From Paraplanobispora siamensis (lineage in GTDB: Bacteria > Actinomycetota > Actinomycetes > Streptosporangiales > Streptosporangiaceae), in assembly GCF_016863175.1 (NCBI RefSeq), contig NZ_BOOJ01000074.1:1-57932 (forward strand): DNA of 57,932 nt, written 5' to 3'. The notes under the pieces were generated by a model. It saw only the letters and a program-made list of their open reading frames with translations. It was not told the origin of the DNA and did no database searches. Below, piece after piece: positions 33,945 through 42,808 of the stretch; the first letter of the stretch is position 1, and every line of letters begins with the position of its first letter. The translations under genes and the position numbers were made by a program.

Positions 33945-35333
33945 TCAGTAGCGCCAGCGGCTGCGCTCGACGATGTCGCCGGGCTCCGCGCCGTCGAACA
34001 GCGCGATCTCGCCCCGGCGCACCGTCACCACGGTGTCCGCCATCTCCGGCCCGAGCGCCTCGCCGAGGACCCGGTCGTTCTCGAAGGCGGCGACGGCCTC
34101 GGCCAGCGTGGCCGGCAGGGCGGCGATCCCCCGCTTGCGCCGGGTCTCCTCGTCCATGGCGGCCGGGTCCGTCTCGACCGGGTCGGGCAGGCGCGATCCG
34201 GCCGCGACGCCGGTACGGCCGGCGGCCAGCAGGGCGGCGACCAGGAGGTACGGGTTGGCCGCCAGGTCGACGCACTTGACCTCGATGTTGGCCGCCCGGT
34301 CGCGCTCGCCCTCCGAGCCGGTGACCAGGCGCAGCGCCGCCTCCCGGTTCTCCCGGCCCCAGCAGGCGAAGGCGCCGGCCCAGTGCGAGGGCACCAGCCG
34401 CAGGTAGCTCGCGACCGCCGGGGCGCCGACGGCGAGCAGGGCGGGCAGCCGCTCCAGGATCCCCGCCGCGAAGCCCTCGCCGTCGCCGGTCAGGCCGTAC
34501 GGGCCCGGACCGCCGGACATCAGGCTCACCCCGTCGCGCCACAGGCTGAGGTGGACGTGACCGCCGTTGCCGACCCCGCCGGCCAGCACCTTCGGCGCGA
34601 ACGTGGCCCGCATCCCGTGCCGTGCGGTGACCGCGCGGACGGTCTCGCGCACCAGCACCGCGAGGTCCGCCGCGCCGACCGGGTCGGCCGCGGCGACGGA
34701 GACCTCGTACTGGCCGGCGGCGTACTCGGGATGCAGCTGGTCGACGGCGACCCCCTGGGCGGCCAGGGCCGTGAGCACCTCGCGCAGGTAGCCCGCCAGC
34801 TCGGTGAGCCGGGTCATGCCGTAGGCCGGACCCCGGGACGCGGGCACGAAGTCGTCGCCGGTGCCCAGGGAGACGCACCACTCGATCTCGAACGCCGCGC
34901 GCACCGCGTAGCCGTCCCCGGCCAGCCGGTCGGCCTCGCGCCGGGCCAGGCCGCGCGCGTCCAGCGGGTGCGGCCGGCCCTCCTGGTCGTAGCGGTCGGC
35001 CGGGGCCCAGGCCCAGCCGGGGGAGGCGGCCAGGCGGATGAGCCGGCCCAGGTCCGGGTACAACCGCAGATCCCCGACCGGCCCGCCGGCGTACCGGCCG
35101 GACACGATCGAGTCGTCGAGCAGGAAGGCGTCGAACACCGGCGAGGCCCCGACGCCCCAGGCGGCGGCCTGCTCCAGCCGGGCGGTCGGCACCGCCTTGA
35201 CCCGGGTGACGCCGCCGGTGTCCACCCAGGTCACCGCGACGCCGTCGATGCCGTCGGCGGACAGGCCGGCGGCGGCCGTACGGGCGTGCTCCGCCCGGCG
35301 GGCCCGCTCGGGGGCGGTCAGCGGCTCTGGCAT
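33945..35333 (-). CDS. Glutamine-synthetase-like gamma-glutamyl ligase
   Basis: A 462-residue GS-superfamily protein. Metal and substrate elements are visible: 'FEIEWCVS', 'PEYAAGQYEVSV', 'NGGHVHLSLW', 'ENREAALRL' and 'NIEVKCVDLAANPYL'. It is shorter and more divergent than true GlnA and lacks the adenylylation loop, like GlnA-type enzymes acting on polyamines, ethanolamine or gamma-glutamyl amides. The ATG at 35333 lies 8 bases after GAGGAGG; a GTG at 35339 is too close to it. It is divergent from an amidohydrolase; the two together resemble the halves of FluG proteins. Confidence 0.88.
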   Translation of the reverse strand: MPEPLTAPERARRAEHARTAAAGLSADGIDGVAVTWVDTGGVTRVKAVPTARLEQAAAWGVGASPVFDAFLLDDSIVSGRYAGGPVGDLRLYPDLGRLIRLAASPGWAWAPADRYDQEGRPHPLDARGLARREADRLAGDGYAVRAAFEIEWCVSLGTGDDFVPASRGPAYGMTRLTELAGYLREVLTALAAQGVAVDQLHPEYAAGQYEVSVAAADPVGAADLAVLVRETVRAVTARHGMRATFAPKVLAGGVGNGGHVHLSLWRDGVSLMSGGPGPYGLTGDGEGFAAGILERLPALLAVGAPAVASYLRLVPSHWAGAFACWGRENREAALRLVTGSEGERDRAANIEVKCVDLAANPYLLVAALLAAGRTGVAAGSRLPDPVETDPAAMDEETRRKRGIAALPATLAEAVAAFENDRVLGEALGPEMADTVVTVRRGEIALFDGAEPGDIVERSRWRY

Positions 35334-35466
35334 CGGCACGGCCTCCTCGGTTCAAGATTAGACGCCACCGCTCTCGCCGGCCCGGTGCTCCGGACCGGCC
35401 GTGATAAGTCTTGTCGGGTGGCCGGTGCCCGACGAGCCCGTGACCGGCCCGCCGATCGGAGCAACC

Positions 35467-36693
35467 ATGCCGATGCCCGAACTCCTGCCCGCGGTCGCCG
35501 GGCTCCGCCTGGTCGATCACCACTGCCACGGGGTCGTGCCCGAGGACCTGTCGCGTCCCGCGTTCGAGGCGCTGCTGACCGAGGCCGAGGGCGCCTCGCC
35601 GCTGGGCGGGAGCCTGTTCGACACGCAGGCGGGGTTCGCGGTGCGCCGCTGGTGCGCTCCCCTGCTGGACCTGCCCCGGCACGCCGAGCCCGAGGAGTAC
35701 CTGGCCCGCCGGGCGGAACTCGGCCACGCGGAGGTGACCCGGCGGCTGCTGGGCGCGGCGGGGCTGGGCGGGTTGTGCGTGGACACCGGCTACACCCCCC
35801 GGCCGCTGCTGTCCCCGGCCGGACTGGCCCGGGCCGCCGGGGCGCCCGCGTACGAGATCGTCCGCCTGGAGCGGCTGGCCGAGGAGGTGGCCGGGTCTGG
35901 AGTCTCGGCCGGGGACTTCGCCGGCCGCGTCCGCGAGCGCCTGGCCGAGCTGGCGTACGCCGGGAGCGCCCATGAGCGGCGCGCCGGGGCGCAGCACGCC
36001 CAGAGCGGGCACCCCGCGGGACTGGCGCGCGGCGGGGACGGCCGGGTGGTCGGGGCCAAGTCCGTGGCCGCCTACCGGGCGGGACTGGCGCTGGCCCCGG
36101 AGCGGCCGGGGCACCGGGACCTCACCGCCGCGGTGGACCGGTGGTTCACCGGCATGCGGCCGGGTGTCCCGCCCCGGCTGGCGCAGGAGGCGCTGCACCG
36201 GTTCCTGGTGTACGCGGCCCTCGACCTCGGCCTGCCGGTGCAGTTCCACGTCGGGTACGGCGACGCGGACGTGCACCTGTCCCGGGCGAACCCGGTGCTG
36301 CTGACCGACCTGCTGCGGGCGACCGCGCCGGCCGGGGTGCCGATCATCCTGCTGCACAACTATCCGTACCACCGGGAGGCCGGCTACCTCGCCCAGGTGT
36401 TCCCGCACGTGTTCGCCGACGTCAGCCTGGCCACGCACAACCTGGGCCGGCGGGCCGGTGCGCTGCTGGCCGAGGTGCTCGAACTGGCTCCGTTCGGCAA
36501 GCTGCTCTACGCCTCCGACGCGTTCGGGCTGCCCGAGCTGTACCACCTCGGCGCGGTGCTGTTCCGCCACGCGCTGTCCGACCTGCTGCGCGCCGGTCTG
36601 GACGAGGAGTCCTGGACGGAGCGGGACGCCGTCCGGATCGCCGGGATGGTCGGCTCCGGCAACGCCCGGCGGGTCTACCGCCTGCCCGGGTGA
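35467..36693 (+). CDS. Metal-dependent amidohydrolase (FluG N-domain-like)
   Basis: A 408-residue TIM-barrel amidohydrolase. Metal ligands can be placed in 'VDHHCHGVV' (HxH), 'FHVGYGDAD', 'LLHNYPYHREAGY' and 'YASDAFGLPEL'. FluG-like proteins join such a domain to a GS domain; here they are separate, divergent genes 133 bases apart. Likely hydrolyses an amide or gamma-glutamyl compound linked to the ligase. ATG 35467 behind GGAG. Confidence 0.85.
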   Translation: MPMPELLPAVAGLRLVDHHCHGVVPEDLSRPAFEALLTEAEGASPLGGSLFDTQAGFAVRRWCAPLLDLPRHAEPEEYLARRAELGHAEVTRRLLGAAGLGGLCVDTGYTPRPLLSPAGLARAAGAPAYEIVRLERLAEEVAGSGVSAGDFAGRVRERLAELAYAGSAHERRAGAQHAQSGHPAGLARGGDGRVVGAKSVAAYRAGLALAPERPGHRDLTAAVDRWFTGMRPGVPPRLAQEALHRFLVYAALDLGLPVQFHVGYGDADVHLSRANPVLLTDLLRATAPAGVPIILLHNYPYHREAGYLAQVFPHVFADVSLATHNLGRRAGALLAEVLELAPFGKLLYASDAFGLPELYHLGAVLFRHALSDLLRAGLDEESWTERDAVRIAGMVGSGNARRVYRLPG

Positions 36694-36801
36694 GCGTGGT
36701 GTCGCGCCGCGGGAGGCTGATCGGCGCAGTGAAATGAGGTTAGATGGGTTCGACGGGCCGGCGTTTTCCCGGACCGAAGCACCTGCGCAAAGGTCAGGTA
36801 G

Positions 36802-37545
36802 ATGCCTCTGTCGCTTGAGCTCACGCCGGTGACCGACACCGCCATGGTGATCACCATGGCGGGTGAGCTGGACGCCGTAACCGCTCCGACGCTGGCCGCC
36901 ATGCTGCGGCCGCTGCACGCCTCGCCCGTCACCCGGGTGGTGGCCCAGATCACGGCGTTGCGTTTCTGCGACGTGGCCGGGGTGCGGCAGCTCAGCGTCA
37001 CCAATCGGGCCCTGCACGACAAGGGCGGCGCGCTGGCCGTCGCAGGAGCCGGTCCCGCGCTGCAACGCCTGATCACCTTGATGAACGGGTGCTCGACGCC
37101 GCGGCTGCGGACGTACGCCGACCTGCCCCGGGCCCTGACCGCGCTCGGCCTCGACCTCCGCGACACACCGCCGCGGCAGGCCGTCGGGCGACGGCACCTG
37201 CCGACCCTGCGGCGCCTGGCCTCACCCGGCGGCTCGAACGCCGCCCCCGGCCGGCGTCCCGTACGGCCGTCGCCGGAGCGGCAGTCCACCGTCCCGCTCC
37301 GGACCGCTCCCGGCAAGGTCACCACCCCGTCCCCGGCCGCTTTCGACCTCACCTTCCTGGCGGCGGCCATGGTCCGCTCCCGTCAGCTGCGCAACCAGGC
37401 GGTGCACCAGGTGCTGACGCTGCAGCGGCGGCGCGGCGAGAACGGCGAGGCGCGCATCGTGATGCACCACAACCGCGAGCAGTGCCTCAGCAGCCTGGCC
37501 GTCATGCAGAGCCACCGCGCCAGCCCGGTCACGGTCCGGGACTGA
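36802..37545 (+). CDS. STAS-domain protein without the phospho-serine
   Basis: A 247-residue protein. Residues 1-115 form an anti-sigma-factor-antagonist (STAS) domain ('VITMAGELDAVTAPTLAAML', 'ALRFCDVAGVRQLSV'). At the position of the phosphorylatable serine of SpoIIAA/RsbV-type antagonists (D-S-S/T-G) it has D57-V58-A59-G60, so it cannot be switched the usual way. A basic, disordered linker leads to a C-terminal helical region (185-240) that I do not recognise. ATG 36802. It converges on a response regulator. Confidence 0.8.
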   Translation: MPLSLELTPVTDTAMVITMAGELDAVTAPTLAAMLRPLHASPVTRVVAQITALRFCDVAGVRQLSVTNRALHDKGGALAVAGAGPALQRLITLMNGCSTPRLRTYADLPRALTALGLDLRDTPPRQAVGRRHLPTLRRLASPGGSNAAPGRRPVRPSPERQSTVPLRTAPGKVTTPSPAAFDLTFLAAAMVRSRQLRNQAVHQVLTLQRRRGENGEARIVMHHNREQCLSSLAVMQSHRASPVTVRD

Positions 37546-37603
37546 TCCGCCGGGGCGTGCGGCGTGACCTCCCGCGCGTACGGCGGCGCGCGGCGGGGTC
37601 GGC

Positions 37604-37984
37604 TCAGCTGCGCATGGCGGCCTGCGCCAGCAGGGCCTGGGTGCGCGTCGACAGCTCGTGGAGGCTGAACGGCTTGGTCATGTAGTCGCTCACTCCGGCG
37701 CCGAACCCCCGTCGCATGTCGGCGGCCTCCCCCCTGACTGTCAGCATCAGCACCGGCACCTGCTCCATGCCGGGCAGTGTGCGCAGATAGCGGCACAGCT
37801 CCACCCCGGAGATGTGCGGCAGTATCCAGTCGAGCACCACCAGATCGGGCCGCAGGCTCTGCAGCAGCGTCATGGCGACGGCTCCGTCGTCGGCGGCGTG
37901 GATGGTGTGCCCGTCCTGCCGCAGTCGAAAGGCGATCACCTCTCGGATGTCAGCGTCGTCCTCGACGACCAGCACTTCGGCCAT
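37604..37984 (-). CDS. Single-domain response regulator
   Basis: A 126-residue receiver domain without an output domain. 'VVEDDADIREV' holds the acidic pair, D52 in 'VVLDWILPHISG' is the phospho-acceptor and K104 in 'DYMTKPFS' the conserved lysine. No kinase is adjacent. It may signal by protein contact. ATG 37984 with GGGGGAG. Confidence 0.92.
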   Translation of the reverse strand: MAEVLVVEDDADIREVIAFRLRQDGHTIHAADDGAVAMTLLQSLRPDLVVLDWILPHISGVELCRYLRTLPGMEQVPVLMLTVRGEAADMRRGFGAGVSDYMTKPFSLHELSTRTQALLAQAAMRS

Positions 37985-38123
37985 AGCTCCCCCGAACTCC
38001 CCGCTCATAGATGCAAATACCCGGGTCAAGGAAGTTCATCCAGATATTTCGGCAATGCGCGCCGGATCGGGAGACCGGCGGGCCGCCGGGGCCGGACGCC
38101 CGACCGGGGAGCCGGAACGGCGC

Positions 38124-38243
38124 GAAAGTTTCATCCGATCAAGGGTCCGCCGTACCGATAGATCCAGCTCAGAGCGGCCCCGGAGGGAAGGCTCGGAGAT
38201 CCGTCTTGCCCGTTGAAAGTTTCGCTGATATTCCGAATGTTTC
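38124..38243. promoter_or_regulatory. GAAAGTTTC palindromes upstream of the CE1-CBM2 esterase
   Basis: Two copies of GAAAGTTTC (38124-38132, 38215-38223) and a variant GAATGTTTC (38235-38243, 20 bases after the second) precede the esterase, followed by a direct repeat of GAGCCGGTT. The rest of the 345-bp gap after the response regulator shows no gene. They are candidate repressor sites for a polysaccharide-degradation regulator. Confidence 0.5.
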
Positions 38244-38329
38244 AAGAGCCGGTTTTCGGGAGCCGGTTCTCAAGAGGCAGTGCGGAGCCGCGTCGCCGGA
38301 CGCGGCCGGGACGGAGAAGCGGGCAGCGG

Positions 38330-39694
38330 ATGGGAATCAGAAGCACAGTCATGGCGGCCGCGGCCGCCGCCGTGGGGCTGGTGGCGGCGCTGGTCACGGC
38401 ACTGGCCGCGGCCTCCCCGGCCTCGTCGGCGGCCCTCACCGAGGTCACCGGCTTCGGGACCAACCCCACCAATCTGCGGATGCACCTGTACGTCCCCGAC
38501 CGCGTCGCGGCCAGGCCGGCGGTCCTGGTGGCCGTGCACTACTGCACCGGGTCCGGCCCCGCCTTCCACTCCGGGACGGAGTTCGCCTCCCTGGCGGACC
38601 GGTACGGGTTCATCGTCATCTACCCGTCCGCGACGCGCAGCGGTGCCTGCTTCGACGTCTCCTCACCCCAGGCGCTCAGGCGCGACGGCGGCAGCGACCC
38701 GGTGGGGATCATGTCCATGGTCAGGTACGTCCAGCAGCGCTACGACCCCGATCCCGGCCGGATCTACGTCACCGGCGCCTCCTCCGGCGCCATGATGACC
38801 AACGTCCTGCTGGGCGACTATCCCGACGTCTTCGCGGCGGGGGCGGCGTTCATGGGCGTGCCGTTCGGCTGCTTCGCCACCACCGACGGCTCCTCCTGGA
38901 ACAGCGCCTGCGCCAACGGTCAGGTCGTCAGGACCCCGCGGCAGTGGGGCGACCTGGTGCGGGGAGCCTATCCCGGCTACAGCGGCCCGCGCCCCCGCAT
39001 GCAGGTGTGGCACGGCACCGAGGACACCATCCTGCGCTATCCGAACCTCCAGGAGGAGATCAAGCAGTGGACCGACGTCCACGGGCTGGGGCAGACGCCC
39101 TCGTTCACCGACCGGCCGCGCTCGAACTGGACCCGGACCCGCTACGGAAGCACCGGTGAGACCGCTCCGGTGGAGGCGATCAGCATCCAGGGAGGCGGGC
39201 ACGACCTGCCCATGGGCGGGATGGCCGAGGCGGCGCTCCGCTTCTTCGGCCTGATCGGCGGAGCCACGCCCACGGTGACCCCCACCGCCACACCCACGGT
39301 GACCCCCACGGTGACCCCCACCGCCACGCCCACCGTGACGCCCAGTTCCACCCCCACGGTGACCCCGACCGGGAGCGGGGCCTGCCGGGTCTCCTACACC
39401 ATGAACGCCTGGAACACCGGCTTCACCGCGGCGGTCAAGGTCACCAACACCGGGACCACCGCGCTCAACGGCTGGTCCCTGGCCTTCACCCTCCCCTCCG
39501 GCCAGACGGTCACCTCCGCCTGGAACGCCACCGTCTCACCGTCCGGCGGCCAGGTGACCGCCAGGAACGTCTCCTACAACGGCGCCCTCGCCCCGGGCGC
39601 GTCGGCCGACTTCGGGTTCCAGGCCACCCACACCGGCAACACCGCCAAGCCCTCCGCCTTCACCCTCAACGGCGCCGCCTGCGCCGCCGGTTGA
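38330..39694 (+). CDS. Secreted CE1-type polysaccharide esterase with C-terminal CBM2
   Basis: A 454-residue secreted protein. Signal peptide residues 1-35 ('VMAAAAAAVGLVAALVTALA'). Esterase domain of the PHB-depolymerase/feruloyl esterase type: nucleophile in 'YVTGASSGAMMTNVLL', 'VWHGTEDTILRY' and 'GGGHDLP'. A linker of repeated PTVTP/PTATP units leads to a family 2 carbohydrate-binding module (last ~100 residues, 'CRVSYTMNAWNTGFTAAVKV', 'NGWSLAFTLPSGQTV'). It should free acetyl or feruloyl groups from xylan while bound to cellulose. ATG 38330. Confidence 0.93.
   Translation: MGIRSTVMAAAAAAVGLVAALVTALAAASPASSAALTEVTGFGTNPTNLRMHLYVPDRVAARPAVLVAVHYCTGSGPAFHSGTEFASLADRYGFIVIYPSATRSGACFDVSSPQALRRDGGSDPVGIMSMVRYVQQRYDPDPGRIYVTGASSGAMMTNVLLGDYPDVFAAGAAFMGVPFGCFATTDGSSWNSACANGQVVRTPRQWGDLVRGAYPGYSGPRPRMQVWHGTEDTILRYPNLQEEIKQWTDVHGLGQTPSFTDRPRSNWTRTRYGSTGETAPVEAISIQGGGHDLPMGGMAEAALRFFGLIGGATPTVTPTATPTVTPTVTPTATPTVTPSSTPTVTPTGSGACRVSYTMNAWNTGFTAAVKVTNTGTTALNGWSLAFTLPSGQTVTSAWNATVSPSGGQVTARNVSYNGALAPGASADFGFQATHTGNTAKPSAFTLNGAACAAG
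39280..39375 (+). repeat. PTVTP/PTATP linker repeat
   Basis: Codon repeats of CCCACGGTGACC and variants encode eight or so PT-rich units between esterase and CBM2, a common flexible and possibly O-glycosylated linker. Confidence 0.85.
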
Positions 39695-39731
39695 CCCGGG
39701 CAGGCCGGGGTGGGCGTCCCGGCCCGTCCGC

Positions 39732-39776
39732 CGTGATCCCGCCGTGGTCCCGTGGGGAGACCGTGGCGGGATCACG
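39732..39776 (+). terminator. GC-rich terminator-like hairpin after the esterase
   Basis: CGTGATCCCGCC (39732-39743) is perfectly complementary to GGCGGGATCACG (39765-39776), with a 21-base loop that itself can pair further. Placed 38 bases after the stop. No T-run follows. Confidence 0.65.
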
Positions 39777-39869
39777 GGCATCGTCGCCCGCGCGATTCTG
39801 TCGCCCGTCGCTGTTATAGATGTCGCCATCGCTTTCCCGGTGAGCATTCCAGTGGACAGGGGTTTTCCG

Positions 39870-40262
39870 ATGGCGTCGGTGATATTCCGCGATGAGACCA
39901 TGACCGGCCGGGCGGTGGAGGAGTTCGAGCTGCCCGGCCTGCCCGAGCGGATCTCCGCCCGGGAGCTGGTACGGCTGCGCGTCCGCGAGGAGGTGGCCCG
40001 GCACAACGCCGCCCCCTCCCACCGCTTCCGCGGCCTGGTCAGGCCGACGGACGCCGAGGCCGAGCTGAACGGCTACCGGATGCGCACCGCCCGCAGACTC
40101 GACTGGGAGAGGCAGGCCGACGCCGCCGAGGCGGCCTTCGCCCGCAACGGCTTCCTGCTGCTGGCCGGCGACCGGCAGATCGAGGACCTGGACACCGAGA
40201 TCGACCTCACGGTCGACCCGGTCGTGTCGTTCGTCAAGCTGATCCCCCTGGTCGGAGGCTGA
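39870..40262 (+). CDS. Small protein coupled to the DUF4132 gene
   Basis: A 130-residue soluble protein without recognised domain. Residues about 10-45 ('RAVEEFELPGLPERISAREL') are followed by a charged helical stretch and 'NAAPSHRFRGLVRPTDAEAE'. One base separates its stop from the DUF4132 start, so they are coupled. Proteins of this kind repeatedly sit before DUF4132 genes in actinobacteria, as far as I recall. ATG 39870 behind AGGGG. Confidence 0.75.
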   Translation: MASVIFRDETMTGRAVEEFELPGLPERISARELVRLRVREEVARHNAAPSHRFRGLVRPTDAEAELNGYRMRTARRLDWERQADAAEAAFARNGFLLLAGDRQIEDLDTEIDLTVDPVVSFVKLIPLVGG

Positions 40263-40263
40263 G

Positions 40264-42720
40264 ATGAGCGTCCTCGACGAGCTCCCCGCCGAGCTCCGGG
40301 AGTGCCTGGACCGTGTGGACCAGACGGCCTTCGGCGTGTTCGCGCAGCTGGACGAGGTTCACCGGCGCCGCCACGTGAACGGGCGGTCGACCTCGATCAG
40401 CGCACTCGTGAACGAGCTGGCCGCGGAGTGGGGCGACGCGCAGTGGCGGGCCGCCGGGCTGTGGGCGCAGCTGCGGATGCGCACCCTGTGGAACCGGAAC
40501 TGGCCGGACCTGCTGTGGGTCGCGGCGGCCGTCCCGACCGCGGTCGCCGGCCGCAAGCTGCGCTGGACCCCCGCGGAGATGGACCTGCTCTGGCGCACGG
40601 CCGCCACCCCGCCGGACGGCCCTCCGGGAGAGGACCTGCTGAGGATCCCGGTCTCCGCCCTCAAGCGGCTGCCCCTCACCGAGCGCAAGCCGTACCTCGA
40701 CTGGGTGCGGCAGGCGCGGGCGGGCCTGGAAGAGGACCCGTGGAGTGCGCACTCCCGGGAGAAGCGCGTGCTCGACGACCTGCTGGCGGAGAGCACGGTG
40801 GACGATCCGGAGGCCGCGGCGCGCAGTCTCCTGCCCGGCTATGACCGCTTCGCGGTTCTCCTGTGCGAGGAGTACGCCCCCCGGCTGGGCGCCCCCGCCG
40901 TGCTCCCCCTGCTGCGGCACTGCGCCGCCGCCGCCTCCGCCAATCCGAGCGACACCTGGCTCAGGCGGGCCGCCGCCCTGCTGACGCCGGAGGCCGTCGC
41001 GCTGGCCGGAGAGGTGCTCGGCCGCCTCCCCGCCCACCGTGAGTACACCATCCGGCACCGGCGCGACGGTCACGAGTGGACCCAGATCGTCTATCTGCAC
41101 GAGCGCACCGCCCAGCTGCTGCGCGGCATGGTCTGGGCCTGCGAGCTGATCGGCGAGCCCCGGGTGACCGGGCTGCTGGGCGAGGTCGCCGTGGCCACCG
41201 GCACCGGGCTCGGCGGATCGGGCGCCAACTCCCGCAGCGAGATGCTGGCCAACGCCGCGATCGGCGTGCTGGCCCGGCGCGGCGGGCCGGAGGTCATCCC
41301 CCAGCTGGCCCGGGTGCAGGCCAAGGTGCGCAAGAAGAGCATCCTGTCCAAGGTCGCCCGCACCCTGGAGGCGGTGGCCGTGCAGACCGGGCTCTCCCCC
41401 GAGCGGCTGATGGACCGCACCGTCCCGGCCTTCGGCCTGGACCCCGACGGCACCCGCACCGAGCACGGCCTGCGGCTGGGCTCCGACGGCTCCGTGACCT
41501 TCGTCGACCCCGCGGGCAAGGTCCGAAGGACGATCCCCAAGGCCGTCCGCGAGGAGCACGCAGGGCTGCTGGCCGAGCTCAAGGCCACCGCCAAGGAGCT
41601 GCGCAAGACCCTGCCCGCCGAGAGGTTCCGGGTCGAGCGGGCGCTGGCCGCCGAGCGGATCTGGCGCTGGAGCGAGGTGTGCGAGTACTACCTCGACCAC
41701 CCCGTCACCGGTTCCTTCGGCCGCTCCCTGATCTGGGAGATCCTCCAGGGCCCGGCCGGGCTGCCGGTGCGCGTGGAGGGCCGGTGGGAGCTGACCGACC
41801 CGGCCGGACGCCGGATCCAGCCCTGCCCGGACACCCCCGTCCTGCTGTGGCACCCCATCTCCCACACCGCCGACGAGGTCCGCGCCTGGCGCGACCACCT
41901 GGTCGGGACCGGTCTGCGCCAGCCGTTCAAGCAGGCCTTCCGCGAGGTCTACCTGCTCACCCCCGCCGAGGAGCGGACCCGCGACCACTCCCGCCGCTTC
42001 GCCGGCCACCTGCTCCGCTACGGCCAGGCCAAGGCCCTGCTGACCGAGCGCGGCTGGACCGGCATGTCGCTGGGCCACTGGGGCCGGGAGTACGGCTCCG
42101 GCCAGGCCGAGGCCGTCAAGGAGCTGCCCGGCGGGCTCACCGCCTCCTGGGACTTCCATCTGGACGAGGGCTCCTACGAGCGGGACGGCTACGGCGCCAC
42201 CGCCTCCGTCTGCGTCAGCGGGTCTATCCGCTTCACCGACGAGCACGGCGACATCGTCCCGCTGGCAGAGGTCGACCCGCTGATCCTGTCGGAGGCGCTG
42301 CGCGACGCCGACCTGGCCGTCGGCGTCACCTCCACCGGCCTGGACCCGCACGGGCAGGGCGACTACTGGACCTCCTACGGCTTCGGCGATCTGAGCGAGA
42401 GCGCCCAGGTGCGCCGCGACGCCCTGACCCGGCTGCTGCCCCGCCTGGCCATCGCCGAGCGCTGCACCCTCACCGACCGCTTCCTGCACGTCCGCGGCGA
42501 CCTGCGCACCTACAAGATCCACCTGGGCTCGGGCAACATCCTGATGGAACCCAACGACGCCTACCTGTGCATCGTCCCCGGCCTCGGCGCCTCCGACAGA
42601 CTCTTCCTGCCCTTCGAAGAAGACGGCGGCCTGCTGTCGGTCGTCATCTCCAAGGCCTTCCTCCTGGCCGCCGACACCGAGATCACCGACCCCTCCATCA
42701 CCCACCAGATCCGGGGGTGA
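40264..42720 (+). CDS. Large DUF4132 protein
   Basis: An 818-residue cytoplasmic protein. The N-terminal ~370 residues look like an alpha-helical, HEAT-like solenoid; the rest ends in a DUF4132 region with 'LRRLADLLRYGQAKALLTERGWTG'-like 'FAGHLLRYGQAKALLTERGW' and the closing 'GGLLSVVISKAFLLAADTEI'. The DUF4132 family includes the C-terminal part of E. coli YehI/MolR-like proteins; the activity is unknown. ATG 40264, one base after the small gene. Confidence 0.88.
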   Translation: MSVLDELPAELRECLDRVDQTAFGVFAQLDEVHRRRHVNGRSTSISALVNELAAEWGDAQWRAAGLWAQLRMRTLWNRNWPDLLWVAAAVPTAVAGRKLRWTPAEMDLLWRTAATPPDGPPGEDLLRIPVSALKRLPLTERKPYLDWVRQARAGLEEDPWSAHSREKRVLDDLLAESTVDDPEAAARSLLPGYDRFAVLLCEEYAPRLGAPAVLPLLRHCAAAASANPSDTWLRRAAALLTPEAVALAGEVLGRLPAHREYTIRHRRDGHEWTQIVYLHERTAQLLRGMVWACELIGEPRVTGLLGEVAVATGTGLGGSGANSRSEMLANAAIGVLARRGGPEVIPQLARVQAKVRKKSILSKVARTLEAVAVQTGLSPERLMDRTVPAFGLDPDGTRTEHGLRLGSDGSVTFVDPAGKVRRTIPKAVREEHAGLLAELKATAKELRKTLPAERFRVERALAAERIWRWSEVCEYYLDHPVTGSFGRSLIWEILQGPAGLPVRVEGRWELTDPAGRRIQPCPDTPVLLWHPISHTADEVRAWRDHLVGTGLRQPFKQAFREVYLLTPAEERTRDHSRRFAGHLLRYGQAKALLTERGWTGMSLGHWGREYGSGQAEAVKELPGGLTASWDFHLDEGSYERDGYGATASVCVSGSIRFTDEHGDIVPLAEVDPLILSEALRDADLAVGVTSTGLDPHGQGDYWTSYGFGDLSESAQVRRDALTRLLPRLAIAERCTLTDRFLHVRGDLRTYKIHLGSGNILMEPNDAYLCIVPGLGASDRLFLPFEEDGGLLSVVISKAFLLAADTEITDPSITHQIRG

Positions 42721-42808
42721 ACGGAAAACGGCGAGCCGGGGTTAAGTGTTCTCCAGGAATCCATCTCCCCGTACGGAGACCCGCGGCCGGGTGGGTAAGC
42801 GATCCTGC

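Noticed and set aside
36802-37984. SpoIIAA/RsbV sporulation or stress module
   Set aside because: No anti-sigma kinase or sigma-B/F gene is adjacent, and the STAS domain lacks the serine.
38124-38243. Direct assignment of the GAAAGTTTC sites to a known xylanase regulator
   Set aside because: I could not confirm the published consensus from memory; left as candidate sites only.
40234-42705. Full-length minus-strand frame opposite the DUF4132 gene
   Set aside because: Composition is typical of antisense GC-rich shadow; the plus strand has family motifs and a coupled start.
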